From contig NZ_JAFRKB010000033.1 of NCBI RefSeq assembly GCF_017431965.1, positions 62,001-126,000 of the forward strand: a stretch of 64,000 nt of DNA. The letters are read 5' to 3'. This document shows, in pieces, positions 18,422 to 27,125 of the stretch; position 1 is the first letter of the stretch; each line of letters starts with the position of its first letter. The position numbers and the translations under genes are program-made. The stretch is from Methanobrevibacter sp. Its GTDB lineage: Archaea > Methanobacteriota > Methanobacteria > Methanobacteriales > Methanobacteriaceae. Below the pieces are notes generated by a model. That model saw only the letters and a program-made list of their open reading frames with translations, had not been told where the DNA came from and searched no databases.

Positions 18422-19909
18422 TTAAACTCTATCTTCTGTTTTTTTCCAATTATCATTTTTTGGCGGAAGAATGGTAAATATCAATGAGGATATCAGCAAT
18501 ACTGCCGCTGAAACGATTGTGAAATTCATTTGATGAATTGAAGATGAATTAATAACATCAATCAGGCCTCCAATCCAAACTATTGAAATGAAAATCGGAA
18601 GTACATATTTAACGATTACAATCCACCATTTACCAAGCTTAATTGTCTTGGTTCGTGAGTTCATGAAATCAACCAATTTTTCAGCTTTAAATACCCAAGC
18701 AAAGATTATACACTCAACAATTACACCAAAAAGCAATGCAATCTGATTTATGAATGTATCAACATAACCAAGCAATGATCCACCATATGAAGTTGCATAA
18801 ATCATTGAAATGAGAGCGCCAACAACACACAAAATTGTCATTGTCCTGTTTCTTGTAAGGCCAAATTTATTTTGAATTGAAAAGGATAACGGTTCAATTG
18901 TTGATAGGATGCTTGTAAGACCTGCAAGATAAACTGTTAGGAAAAACAGCGGTCCTAAAATATAAGCCCATTGACCCAATACATTAAATACAGTAGGATA
19001 CGCAATGAATACAAGGCCGGTTCCCTGAGTAACCAAATCCGCTACAGCAGTGCCTGACTGAAGTGACATATAACCTAAAATTGAAAATACTCCCAAAGCT
19101 GCGAAATTTTCAAACAAGGAATTTGCAAGAGCTATTGAAATTGTATTGGTGATTAAATCCGCATTATCTTTTGTATAGCTTGCATAAGTAAAAGCAATTG
19201 ACATTCCCAAACTCAGTGAAAATACTATTTGTCCGAATGCAGCCATCCAAATTTCAAAACGGCCTAAAAGTGACCAGTCCGGATTGAAGAGCTCGGAAAG
19301 TCCAATTGAAGCACCTGGCAAAGTCAGGGAAAATGCTACAATAATCACCATTATAATGAATAATAAAGGTACTAAAAGTTTTGAAACTTTACCTAAACCT
19401 TTTTCCAGGTCCCTATGAGAGATGAACCATATTATTACCCAACCCACAAGCATTGCAACGGCAATATATGGAATGAAATGAGTTAATCCCATGTAAGATT
19501 CAGAAGATTGAAGAAGAGTGGTTGTGAAGAAAGCATTTGGATCTGCTCCCCAGCCTTTAAAGAAACTCAATAGAATGTATATTCCATCCCAACCCAAAAT
19601 GGCTGAGTAATAAACCATAATCATGAACACCGCAACAGGCAACAGCCATCCCAAATATTCAAATTTGGAATTAATCTTTGTAATTGCCTTTGCAAAAGAG
19701 GATTTATAGTTATATCCAACACCATACTCTAAAATCAAAAATGGAATACCCATTAGCAAAATTGCCACTATATAGGGGATGTAAAATGCTCCTCCTCCAT
19801 TAGAATAAAGTACGTATGGATATCTCCAAATATTTCCAAGTCCAACTGCAGAACCAATCATTGCCAATATAAATGAAAGGTTACTTCCCCATTCGTTTTT
19901 ATCTTCCAT
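18422..19909 (-). CDS. Sodium-dependent transporter, SNF/NSS family
   Basis: A complete 495-residue LeuT-fold transporter with about 11-12 membrane segments. The TM1 signature GSAVGLGNIWRYPYVLYSNG starts near residue 16; FSLSLGMSIAFTYASY (TM6 region) and LTSILSTIEPLSF (TM8 region, sodium site) follow. Members couple sodium entry to uptake of amino acids or similar solutes; substrate not predictable. The N-terminal 80 residues closely match the truncated gene at the left edge of the window, so the genome has at least two copies. Standalone, with its own leader. Confidence 0.92.
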   Translation of the reverse strand: MEDKNEWGSNLSFILAMIGSAVGLGNIWRYPYVLYSNGGGAFYIPYIVAILLMGIPFLILEYGVGYNYKSSFAKAITKINSKFEYLGWLLPVAVFMIMVYYSAILGWDGIYILLSFFKGWGADPNAFFTTTLLQSSESYMGLTHFIPYIAVAMLVGWVIIWFISHRDLEKGLGKVSKLLVPLLFIIMVIIVAFSLTLPGASIGLSELFNPDWSLLGRFEIWMAAFGQIVFSLSLGMSIAFTYASYTKDNADLITNTISIALANSLFENFAALGVFSILGYMSLQSGTAVADLVTQGTGLVFIAYPTVFNVLGQWAYILGPLFFLTVYLAGLTSILSTIEPLSFSIQNKFGLTRNRTMTILCVVGALISMIYATSYGGSLLGYVDTFINQIALLFGVIVECIIFAWVFKAEKLVDFMNSRTKTIKLGKWWIVIVKYVLPIFISIVWIGGLIDVINSSSIHQMNFTIVSAAVLLISSLIFTILPPKNDNWKKTEDRV

Positions 19910-20013
19910 AATTTCCCATTTCCTATTTAATATATGTCATATATTTTTATTCATAAGATAATAAATAGGTTTAGATTAATGAAAATAAGATTGTAAAAAA
20001 ATAAATGGGATTG

Positions 20014-20844
20014 CTAATATTGTCCAAAATCAATGAAATCAATATGATGATTATATCTTTCTTCTTCTGGAGGCAACTCCATATAATCTCCATATAATTC
20101 AGTCAATATCTTATCATAATTTTTTGGAACATTGACATAAATATCTTCAAATTTGACTTTTTCAATTTCTTTAAAATCATTTTTGTCATATATTAAAGGA
20201 TACTCATTAGCATTTGCCGAGAAATCAAACACACTTTCAGAATTAGCATCAGCATAACTATTTAAAAAATTTAAGCATTTCCTATTCAATTTTGAAGGAG
20301 TGATATTTAAAATATTTAATAGATGATACATTGAATGTGAAATAAACTTTGATATGAATGGCAAATCATCCAATCTTATTCTGGAAGTAACTAACAAACG
20401 GTTATATAAAAAAGCCTTTTTAATTTGAAAAAAACGTTTGAATTTGTTGTTAGATACATCATCAAGAACAAAGATATCAATATTGAATCCGATAGTGAAA
20501 TCAAGATTAGATGCCCATTTTTCTTCAAATCTCGTATTTTTCAGTGATAACTTTGCAAACAAGTAACAATAATCCTCTTCTGATTCAATGGTTAACAATT
20601 CATATTTTTCATTTGAAGAATAGAGTTTTTTGAATTTTTCAAAATCATCCCTCAACATCACGACATCCAAATCATCATCCCAAGGAATAAAGCCGCCATG
20701 CCTTATAGTTCCCAATAAAGAACCGGCATACATGAAATATGTAAGGTCATTATCTTCACAAAAACTGATCAAATCCTTTAAAATCATTAATTCAACATCA
20801 TGAATATGTTTTAAAGTCTCATCATCATATTTTTTAATTTTCAC
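20014..20844 (-). CDS. LicD family phosphotransferase
   Basis: A 276-residue LicD protein. The nucleotidyltransferase-fold signature GSLLGTIRHGGFIPWDDDLD is near residue 42. Bacterial LicD enzymes transfer phosphocholine from CDP-choline to surface glycans; eukaryotic fukutin relatives transfer ribitol phosphate. Last gene of a run of seven minus-strand genes led by PEP mutase, 12 bases after phosphonopyruvate decarboxylase. Inference: it transfers a CDP-activated phosphonate or polyol-phosphate to a glycan. A paralogue with the same ends (KKYDDETL, DFG(Q/E)Y) is at 27126-27959. Confidence 0.88.
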   Translation of the reverse strand: MKIKKYDDETLKHIHDVELMILKDLISFCEDNDLTYFMYAGSLLGTIRHGGFIPWDDDLDVVMLRDDFEKFKKLYSSNEKYELLTIESEEDYCYLFAKLSLKNTRFEEKWASNLDFTIGFNIDIFVLDDVSNNKFKRFFQIKKAFLYNRLLVTSRIRLDDLPFISKFISHSMYHLLNILNITPSKLNRKCLNFLNSYADANSESVFDFSANANEYPLIYDKNDFKEIEKVKFEDIYVNVPKNYDKILTELYGDYMELPPEEERYNHHIDFIDFGQY

Positions 20845-20855
20845 AATATCACAAT

Positions 20856-21977
20856 TTATTCCTTATTAATGAAATTCATGAAGTTCTCTTTGTTTTCAAG
20901 TGCAGTGGTTGTTGGCCTTCCCAAATCTTCACGAGCGCCGATAGAACACAATACCTCAATAAAACAAAGGTCATCTCTAGATTTTGCCAATTTTAATTCA
21001 TTATCCAAATCATCGAAATTATCAACTGATACGGCATATGAATAACCGCAGGATTCAGCTATGTTGACCAGATTCATTGTAGATGCAACGGTTGGCATTC
21101 CACCAACGGTTTCATGAGCACTATTGTTTATAACAATATGTACTAAATTAGAGGGATTTACATTACCCACAACAGCTAACGAACCCATATGCATTAATGC
21201 AGATCCATCACCGTCAATACACCAAACCTTCTCATCAGGTTTATTTATAGCGACACCTAATGCAATAGAAGAAGTATGTCCCATAGAACCTACAGTTAAG
21301 AAATCATATTTGTGTGCTTGATTATTAGATTCCCTTATCTCAAATAATTCCCTACTAGCTTTACCTGTAGTGGAAACAATAGGATCCTCGCCACTAACAT
21401 TAACAATGTGTTCAATGATTTCCTCACGAACCATAAGATTATCATTTTCATAAACAACTTTTTTATCATATGTCAAAGCATTTTTGCGGACAACAAAAGC
21501 AACGCATTTTCCAGAAGCAAGAAGATCATTATATTCCGCCATAACATCATTAAGTTCATTAACACTAGTGTCTTCACCAATGACAAAATTATCAATATCC
21601 ATTAAATCAAGCAATGTACAGGTTATTTCTCCTTGATAGATATGCTGCGGTTCATCGTGAACACCAGGTTCGCCTCGCCAACCAATAACAAAAATACAGG
21701 GAATAGCATAAACTTTGTCATTCAACAAAGATGCAACAGGATTAATAATATTACCTTCACCACTATTTTGCATATAAACAACAGGGACTTTACCAGTTGC
21801 TAAATGATAACCTGCAGCTAATGCAGTACAATTTCCCTCATTAGCAGCAATTATATGATGATTTTCATCAATACCATATTCATTCATTAAATAATTGCAT
21901 AATGCTTTTAGCTGTGAATCCGGAACGCCTGTGTAAAAATCACAACCCAGAACCCTTACAAAATCTTCAACATTCAT
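20856..21977 (-). CDS. aepY: Phosphonopyruvate decarboxylase
   Basis: A 373-residue thiamine-diphosphate enzyme that decarboxylates phosphonopyruvate to phosphonoacetaldehyde, making C-P bond formation irreversible. It begins NVEDFVRVLGCDFYTGVPDS, typical of Ppd, with the cofactor-activating Glu at E47 (ANEGNCTALAAGYHLATG) and the ThDP/Mg motif GDGSALMHMGSLAVVGN...NNSAHE. Length matches bacterial AepY/Ppd. Shared operon with PEP mutase makes the assignment over sulfopyruvate decarboxylase (ComDE, coenzyme M pathway) secure; methanogen ComDE is the main look-alike. Confidence 0.93.
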   Translation of the reverse strand: MNVEDFVRVLGCDFYTGVPDSQLKALCNYLMNEYGIDENHHIIAANEGNCTALAAGYHLATGKVPVVYMQNSGEGNIINPVASLLNDKVYAIPCIFVIGWRGEPGVHDEPQHIYQGEITCTLLDLMDIDNFVIGEDTSVNELNDVMAEYNDLLASGKCVAFVVRKNALTYDKKVVYENDNLMVREEIIEHIVNVSGEDPIVSTTGKASRELFEIRESNNQAHKYDFLTVGSMGHTSSIALGVAINKPDEKVWCIDGDGSALMHMGSLAVVGNVNPSNLVHIVINNSAHETVGGMPTVASTMNLVNIAESCGYSYAVSVDNFDDLDNELKLAKSRDDLCFIEVLCSIGAREDLGRPTTTALENKENFMNFINKE

Positions 21978-21992
21978 ATTTTAATACCTATA

Positions 21993-23168
21993 TTATAATT
22001 GTGGAGTAATAATCTTTTCAATCAAGAATTCAGCAGTTTTTTCAATATCGTCATATGCTACTTCTTTTGGTAAATCTTCACCAAAGGCATCTTTCACTTT
22101 ACGAATCAAATCATCAGTATAATAAAGTGTTGCATCTTTAATATCTTCCACACCATCTAAAGCCAATGATTCACGATTTGCCTTGTCCATTTCATCAAAA
22201 GTAAATACTGATTCATCAATCCATGCAGAAATCTTATCATCTTTATATCCAATAATTACAGGATATCCACCAATGTGTCCGAATACACCAGGAGCGAATA
22301 CCTTTTGACTTTCACCTGTGCGTATTGCATCAATAACTGCTGAGATAATGCGATAATTACTGGATGCATTCATCATGTTCCTTTTTTGGTCAACGGGCAT
22401 GCTAATTGAACATGCACTGTAAATATCTTCATGAGGAATGTCCTTTTCTTCACCGCGATAGTAAATCTTTAACGGTAAATCCACGCCTTCTGTTTGGCCT
22501 TCTTTGCTTATGCATACATCATGGAAATGTGCTGCTGCAAAATTGAAATCAACATTCCAGAAATCATCCACACCAAGAATATCTGCAACTGCAAATTTCA
22601 TTCTAGGAATTAAATGATTTAAGTTTCCACTGCCAAAGTCCGGATATGCCTTACCTGCACTTTTAAGCCAAGGAATAACCGCATCAGAATAGGAAGTATT
22701 AATTACAACTGCATCGGTATCGGCTTTGTCACATGCTTCCATAATGTTTTTAGTGAATCTGATTGATAATGGAGTCCAAATACCGTATGCCCTTACATTA
22801 TTCCATGAAATACTTCCATATTTAAGACCAGGATAAGCCCTACTGGAGTTGACAATAAAATCTGGACTATGTTTAGCTATTGCTTTTTCGATGGAATCAA
22901 TGTCATTTAAATCAACCCCTGCTTCGACAATAATCTCTGATTTATTTAATTCACGAATAAGGCTTGCAACACGAACAATATTAACATCAGATTGCATTTT
23001 TTCCTGATTTCTTCCAACAACAACTAATTTTATAGCAGGATCGTTTTTACTTACTAAAAAGTCTAATAAATAGGTTCCCACGCTTCCTAAACCTATAATC
23101 ATAATTGTAATTTCATCATCTTTTACATGTTTTTCAACAACTTGTAATCTTTCATCTAATGTTTTCAT
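21993..23168 (-). CDS. Rossmann-fold NAD(P)-dependent dehydrogenase, substrate unknown
   Basis: A 391-residue protein whose nucleotide-binding loop is MIIGLGSVGTYLLDFLVSKN near residue 23, in the style of saccharopine-dehydrogenase-like proteins. Other conserved-looking segments are NSSRAYPGLKYGS, NTSYSDAVIPWL and GHIGGYPVII. I do not recognise a characterised family. It sits between the nucleotidyltransferase (3-base gap) and phosphonopyruvate decarboxylase (15 bases), so it is probably part of the phosphonate pathway; reduction or oxidation of phosphonoacetaldehyde or a later intermediate is a guess from position only. Confidence 0.65.
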   Translation of the reverse strand: MKTLDERLQVVEKHVKDDEITIMIIGLGSVGTYLLDFLVSKNDPAIKLVVVGRNQEKMQSDVNIVRVASLIRELNKSEIIVEAGVDLNDIDSIEKAIAKHSPDFIVNSSRAYPGLKYGSISWNNVRAYGIWTPLSIRFTKNIMEACDKADTDAVVINTSYSDAVIPWLKSAGKAYPDFGSGNLNHLIPRMKFAVADILGVDDFWNVDFNFAAAHFHDVCISKEGQTEGVDLPLKIYYRGEEKDIPHEDIYSACSISMPVDQKRNMMNASSNYRIISAVIDAIRTGESQKVFAPGVFGHIGGYPVIIGYKDDKISAWIDESVFTFDEMDKANRESLALDGVEDIKDATLYYTDDLIRKVKDAFGEDLPKEVAYDDIEKTAEFLIEKIITPQL

Positions 23169-23171
23169 AAT

Positions 23172-23942
23172 TTATTTCTCCCAATAATTTTTAATTAATT
23201 TATAATCTTCACGAGTGTTACAGTTTACCCAATGTTTTAAACCAATTATTTCAATTTCAGAAGCATTTTCAACTAAATCGAAGTATTTTTGAATAATTCC
23301 CAAATTGGTATCCTCAATGATATTTTCATAGAAATTATCATTTGCAGCTTTAAGTAAATCCATATCCTTGAATTTCCAGGTTTGACCGGAATTAAAAATA
23401 GCCTTAAAAGGTTCATTTAACTCCAATAATCCATGGTCACTATTAAACAAATAGTGATATTCATCATTAGCACCAACATATAGGACAACCGCCTTATTTG
23501 AATAAATCGGATCATAATTGAATGTTAAAACATTCTTATCAGAGAAAACTACTTTATTAAATGATTCACTGTCAATGTCCAAATCTCCTTCTACAAATAA
23601 TATTTCATCAATATTATTAAAATTGTCTAAGGCTTCTTTTATTCCAAGATATAAACTATATCCTGAACTTAAATCACTGAAATGATCATTATAAACAGTT
23701 ACAATTTTATCCTGCAACTCTTTTGAAATGTTGTGGTTAATGTAGTCAACCAAATCATCATATTTGTATCCGCCGACAATGACAATCTTATCAGCATAAC
23801 TGACCTTTTCAAGCATATGATAAATTAAACTATCTTGAGGGTTTTCTTCATAATACAAACACTTTAATATCTTATCCTCTTCAGGAATGTCCTTGTTGAA
23901 TCTGCTTGAGACACCCGCCACTCCAATAATAACTATTTTCAA
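23172..23942 (-). CDS. Nucleotidyltransferase-like protein (candidate phosphonate cytidylyltransferase)
   Basis: A 256-residue member of the sugar-phosphate/choline-phosphate nucleotidyltransferase fold. It starts KIVIIGVAGVSSRFNKDIPE, a variant of the GxGxR loop followed by a KxL segment (DKILKCLYYEENPQDSLIYH), with acidic metal ligand candidates in FVEGDLDIDS near residue 119. Family members LicC and the phosphonate enzyme PntC activate phosphocholine or 2-aminoethylphosphonate with CTP. In this operon a CTP:phosphonate cytidylyltransferase role is the natural inference; the atypical glycine loop leaves activity uncertain. Confidence 0.7.
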   Translation of the reverse strand: MKIVIIGVAGVSSRFNKDIPEEDKILKCLYYEENPQDSLIYHMLEKVSYADKIVIVGGYKYDDLVDYINHNISKELQDKIVTVYNDHFSDLSSGYSLYLGIKEALDNFNNIDEILFVEGDLDIDSESFNKVVFSDKNVLTFNYDPIYSNKAVVLYVGANDEYHYLFNSDHGLLELNEPFKAIFNSGQTWKFKDMDLLKAANDNFYENIIEDTNLGIIQKYFDLVENASEIEIIGLKHWVNCNTREDYKLIKNYWEK

Positions 23943-23944
23943 AT

Positions 23945-24955
23945 TTATTCACCCGAATTAAGGTAATTTTCAACACATTCATCCAATCCTTTATCTAAAT
24001 CCATAATAGGTTCCCAATTGGTTCTTGTTCTGATTTTTTCAGTTGATAATAATCTTCTCTCAGGGTCGGATTCACGGTAACCTTCAAACTTGATAACAGG
24101 CTCATCAATACCCATTTTTTTAGCAATCAATTTTGTCAAATCAATGATTGATATTTCTTCATCTGTTGCCACATTATAGATTGTACCATCCAGTGCGGAG
24201 TCTGTTTTAGCCAATGCCAATACTGCACTGCAGCTATCATAATTGTTTAAAAATGTTCTGCAGTTCTTTTTGGAATTTTCCAATAGTGTTACTTCACCAT
24301 CATTTTTAAAGCTGTTTATGATGTGAGGTATAATATGTTTTGGTAATTTTTCATTTTTACTGTAAACATTAGCAAAACGAATGGAACAACCTTTAATTTT
24401 ACCGTTATCAACTGCATCCTTCATGAAAAACTCAGTCAATAGCTTTCCGGTTGCATAACTTGTCCTTTGACTGTGTTCCGCATTTGCCATAGTGATGAAA
24501 TCAGATTCCTTAACACCGCCATCTTCATTCCATGAATTCATTGAATAAATTTCAGAAGTGGAACAGTTGATGTATTTTTCAGCACCGACTTCAATAGCCT
24601 GAGTTAAAAAATCATTCATGCTAACCACATTGGTTTCGTAAGTTTCATAAACGTTGTAAAAATGTTCTGTGTGAACAACAGCTGCACAGTTAATATAACA
24701 AATTTCATCAAAATCATCTTTCAAATCTAAAACTAATGATTTGATTTCATCCATCTGCTCTTTGTTGTTTAAGTCATATTCATAAAAATCAAAGCGGTCA
24801 TCATCCAAACAGTCTTTTACTGTATCTATTGATGATGCATAGAAATTGTCGAAACCAATGATTTTTACTTCATCTTCATCTTGGTTTAAAAGTTGTCTTA
24901 CCAACTCGTTACCTGTCATTCCAGTAACACCACTAATAACATATAAAACTTTCAT
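23945..24955 (-). CDS. NAD-dependent epimerase/dehydratase (extended SDR)
   Basis: A 336-residue extended SDR. Motifs: GVTGMTGNELVRQLL for NAD binding near residue 9, NCAAVVHTEHF, a catalytic Ser in CSTSEIY, and SYATGK carrying the YxxxK pair. C-terminal substrate-domain pieces are FANVYSKNEKLPKHIIPH and TNWEPIMDLDKGLDE. It resembles nucleotide-sugar 4-epimerases or dehydratases. It is 2 bases upstream of the nucleotidyltransferase in the phosphonate operon, so its substrate may be a nucleotide-linked sugar of the same glycan. Exact reaction unknown. Confidence 0.82.
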   Translation of the reverse strand: MKVLYVISGVTGMTGNELVRQLLNQDEDEVKIIGFDNFYASSIDTVKDCLDDDRFDFYEYDLNNKEQMDEIKSLVLDLKDDFDEICYINCAAVVHTEHFYNVYETYETNVVSMNDFLTQAIEVGAEKYINCSTSEIYSMNSWNEDGGVKESDFITMANAEHSQRTSYATGKLLTEFFMKDAVDNGKIKGCSIRFANVYSKNEKLPKHIIPHIINSFKNDGEVTLLENSKKNCRTFLNNYDSCSAVLALAKTDSALDGTIYNVATDEEISIIDLTKLIAKKMGIDEPVIKFEGYRESDPERRLLSTEKIRTRTNWEPIMDLDKGLDECVENYLNSGE

Positions 24956-24967
24956 AAATAAACCTTC

Positions 24968-25699
24968 TTAAATTCCATTTTCTAACCTTAAACGATAAAA
25001 ATCATCAATACTTCCATCATACAAAGCCATAGCTTTATCTTTTGGATATTTAACATACCTGAGCTCAACGCTCATTGAATCTGTGTCAAGAATTGCATAT
25101 TGTGCATTTGGATTATGGTTTCTAGGCTGGCCCACAGATCCGGGATTAATAAATAAAACAGACTTTTTATTTCTCATATCAGGATTGTCAACATCGTAAA
25201 AATACTGAAAAACGTGAGGATAATGAGAATGACCTGACAAGACAATGTCAAAATCAGAATAATCTCCATTTAAGTTATCTGGAAAAATTGCTTTCCAATA
25301 ATAATCAATTAAGGAACCATGAATCGCCAAAACTTTTTTATCATCAATTTCAAATTCATATCTTCCTTCATGAATCAAATCCTTATTTAAATAATCTTTA
25401 GATTCCTCAGTGAGTTGGGATTCTGTGAATTTTGCTGAATCAACACCTCGTTGGTTTGAAAAATGGTCAAAATCTTTAGTCAAAATAGCTCTTTCATGAT
25501 TTCCCCAAATATTGCATATTATTTTTTCTGACAAATTATCCTTAACGCATTCTATTACCTCATTTGATTGCATTCCATAATCAATCAAATCACCTAAAAG
25601 AATAATTGATTCAATATTTTGATTATTCAAATCTTCAATAACCTCTGTTAATGCAAACAGGTTTCCATGAATATCTGATAAAATTGCATATTTAGACAT
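24968..25699 (-). CDS. Metallophosphoesterase, YfcE/MJ0936-like
   Basis: A calcineurin-like phosphoesterase of 243 residues from the ATG at 25697-25699. Motifs in order: ILSDIHGNLFAL, LLGDLIDYG, IWGNHERAI, LAIHGSL, LSGHSHYPHVF and NPGSVGQPRN, which together bind two metals. An in-frame TTG/ATG pair at 25718-25723 overlaps the PEP mutase stop and would add eight residues; the shorter start fits the family better. Its place inside the phosphonate operon suggests hydrolysis of a phosphate ester or CDP-linked intermediate, but this type is promiscuous. Confidence 0.82.
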   Translation of the reverse strand: MSKYAILSDIHGNLFALTEVIEDLNNQNIESIILLGDLIDYGMQSNEVIECVKDNLSEKIICNIWGNHERAILTKDFDHFSNQRGVDSAKFTESQLTEESKDYLNKDLIHEGRYEFEIDDKKVLAIHGSLIDYYWKAIFPDNLNGDYSDFDIVLSGHSHYPHVFQYFYDVDNPDMRNKKSVLFINPGSVGQPRNHNPNAQYAILDTDSMSVELRYVKYPKDKAMALYDGSIDDFYRLRLENGI

Positions 25700-25709
25700 G
25701 TTAATCGTT

Positions 25710-27017
25710 TTATAATTCATCAATTAATGTGATAATATCCTTGATAGATAGTAATTCTTCATCGATTTCGTGGGCTCTGTGATATTTTAAAATGGATTTT
25801 GCTGCATTTTGCATAGCCGGGAAAGCTGCTCTTAACAATTGATTTGCATAAATTACAATATTGACGCCGTGCTCGATGAGTTCTTCTTCAGTTACTGTGT
25901 TATAGGAAGACGGAACTACTACAATTGGAGTTTCACTGTCTTTTTCTCTAAATTTATCACAGAATTCAAGTATCTCATCCGGTTCCTTTTTCCTACTGTG
26001 TATCATTATACCATCTGCACCGGCATCCCTAAATGCAAATGCCCTTTCTAGTGCATCTTCCATTCCTTGCTCAAGAATTAAACTTTCAATTCTTGCAATA
26101 ATCATGAAATCATCTGATAGTTGTGCGTTTTTACCAGCTGCTATTTTTTCACAGAAATGTTCAATGTCATCTTGAGTCTGCTCCACTTCAGTTCCAAATA
26201 GTGAATTTTTCTTTAATCCTACCTTATCTTCAATGATTACTGCTGAAACACCCATTCTCTCAAGAGATCTTACCGTATAGACAAAATGCTCTGTAATTCC
26301 ACCAGTATCTCCATCAAAAATAATCGGTTTGGTTGTAACTTCCATTATGTCATTGATTGTTCTGAATCTGGAAGTCATGTCCACCAATTCAATGTCCGGT
26401 TTTCCCTTTTCGGTACTGTCACATAAACTGGATATCCACATTGCTTCAAACTGATCAACATGTTCATCATCGGCAATGACAGTTTTTTCAGCAATCAAAC
26501 CAGTCAACCCGCTGTGAACTTCAATTGTTTTTACAACAGGAACAATATCCAATAATTGTCTTAATCTTTTTCTTCTAAGCTCAGGCATTGCCAATTTTTC
26601 CCTCATTTGCCTGTCCATCTTTTGAATTTTGGGATTGAATGTATATGGAATTTCTATCAATTCCCCACCATATTTATCCAGAACATTGATGATATTTTTC
26701 CGGATAACTTTCATGGAGTCCTCAGCCCAGTTATCTCCATGGATAACATAATCCGGACGCAATTCCTTTACAATATCATCATACATGACTTGATGCTGTA
26801 TGACAACATCTTTAATGTCTGGAATTGATTTGACCAATTCGACACGTTCTTCTGTTGATTTTAAAGGAAATCTATTATACTTAACCATTTCAGAATCACA
26901 AAGGACACCAACAACAACATCACCATACTTTTTTGCTTCATTAATCAGGTTCAAGTGTCCATCATGGATAACATCGGTACAAAAACAAGTATAAACAATT
27001 GGTTTATCAGAGCTCAT
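25710..27017 (-). CDS. aepX: Phosphoenolpyruvate mutase fused to an N-terminal cytidylyltransferase-like domain
   Basis: A two-domain protein of about 435 residues. Residues 1 to about 140 are a cytidylyltransferase-like domain with the HxGH box (DVIHDGHLNLINEAKKYGD). From about 150 is PEP mutase: metal-binding FDGDTGG and the diagnostic active-site loop EDKVGLKKNS, which separates true PEP mutases from isocitrate-lyase-like relatives. It forms phosphonopyruvate from PEP, the entry to nearly all natural phosphonates. First gene of the seven-gene minus-strand run. An AAAGGT ribosome site fits the ATG at 27015-27017 (spacing 7) better than the ATG at 27021-27023. Confidence 0.93.
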   Translation of the reverse strand: MSSDKPIVYTCFCTDVIHDGHLNLINEAKKYGDVVVGVLCDSEMVKYNRFPLKSTEERVELVKSIPDIKDVVIQHQVMYDDIVKELRPDYVIHGDNWAEDSMKVIRKNIINVLDKYGGELIEIPYTFNPKIQKMDRQMREKLAMPELRRKRLRQLLDIVPVVKTIEVHSGLTGLIAEKTVIADDEHVDQFEAMWISSLCDSTEKGKPDIELVDMTSRFRTINDIMEVTTKPIIFDGDTGGITEHFVYTVRSLERMGVSAVIIEDKVGLKKNSLFGTEVEQTQDDIEHFCEKIAAGKNAQLSDDFMIIARIESLILEQGMEDALERAFAFRDAGADGIMIHSRKKEPDEILEFCDKFREKDSETPIVVVPSSYNTVTEEELIEHGVNIVIYANQLLRAAFPAMQNAAKSILKYHRAHEIDEELLSIKDIITLIDEL

Positions 27018-27125
27018 AGTCATTACCTTTACTATTATAATATATTATTTATAAAAAAAGAAATATTTAAAAATTTCCAAGACATATATAATTATTAGAT
27101 TCATAAAAAAATTTATGGGAAAAAT
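27018..27125. promoter_or_regulatory. Divergent promoter region, PEP mutase operon and second LicD gene
   Basis: About 100 very AT-rich bases between two outward-facing operons. For the plus-strand LicD gene, ATATATAATT at 27084-27093 is a TATA box about 40 bases before the ATG. For the minus strand, TTTATAAATAATATATTATA at about 27034-27053 is a candidate. Shared control of the two halves of the locus is plausible. Confidence 0.5.

Noticed and set aside
20856-21977. Reading the decarboxylase as sulfopyruvate decarboxylase of coenzyme M synthesis
   Set aside because: Methanogen ComDE is normally two short subunits or a differently organised fusion, and this gene is in one operon with a bona fide PEP mutase.
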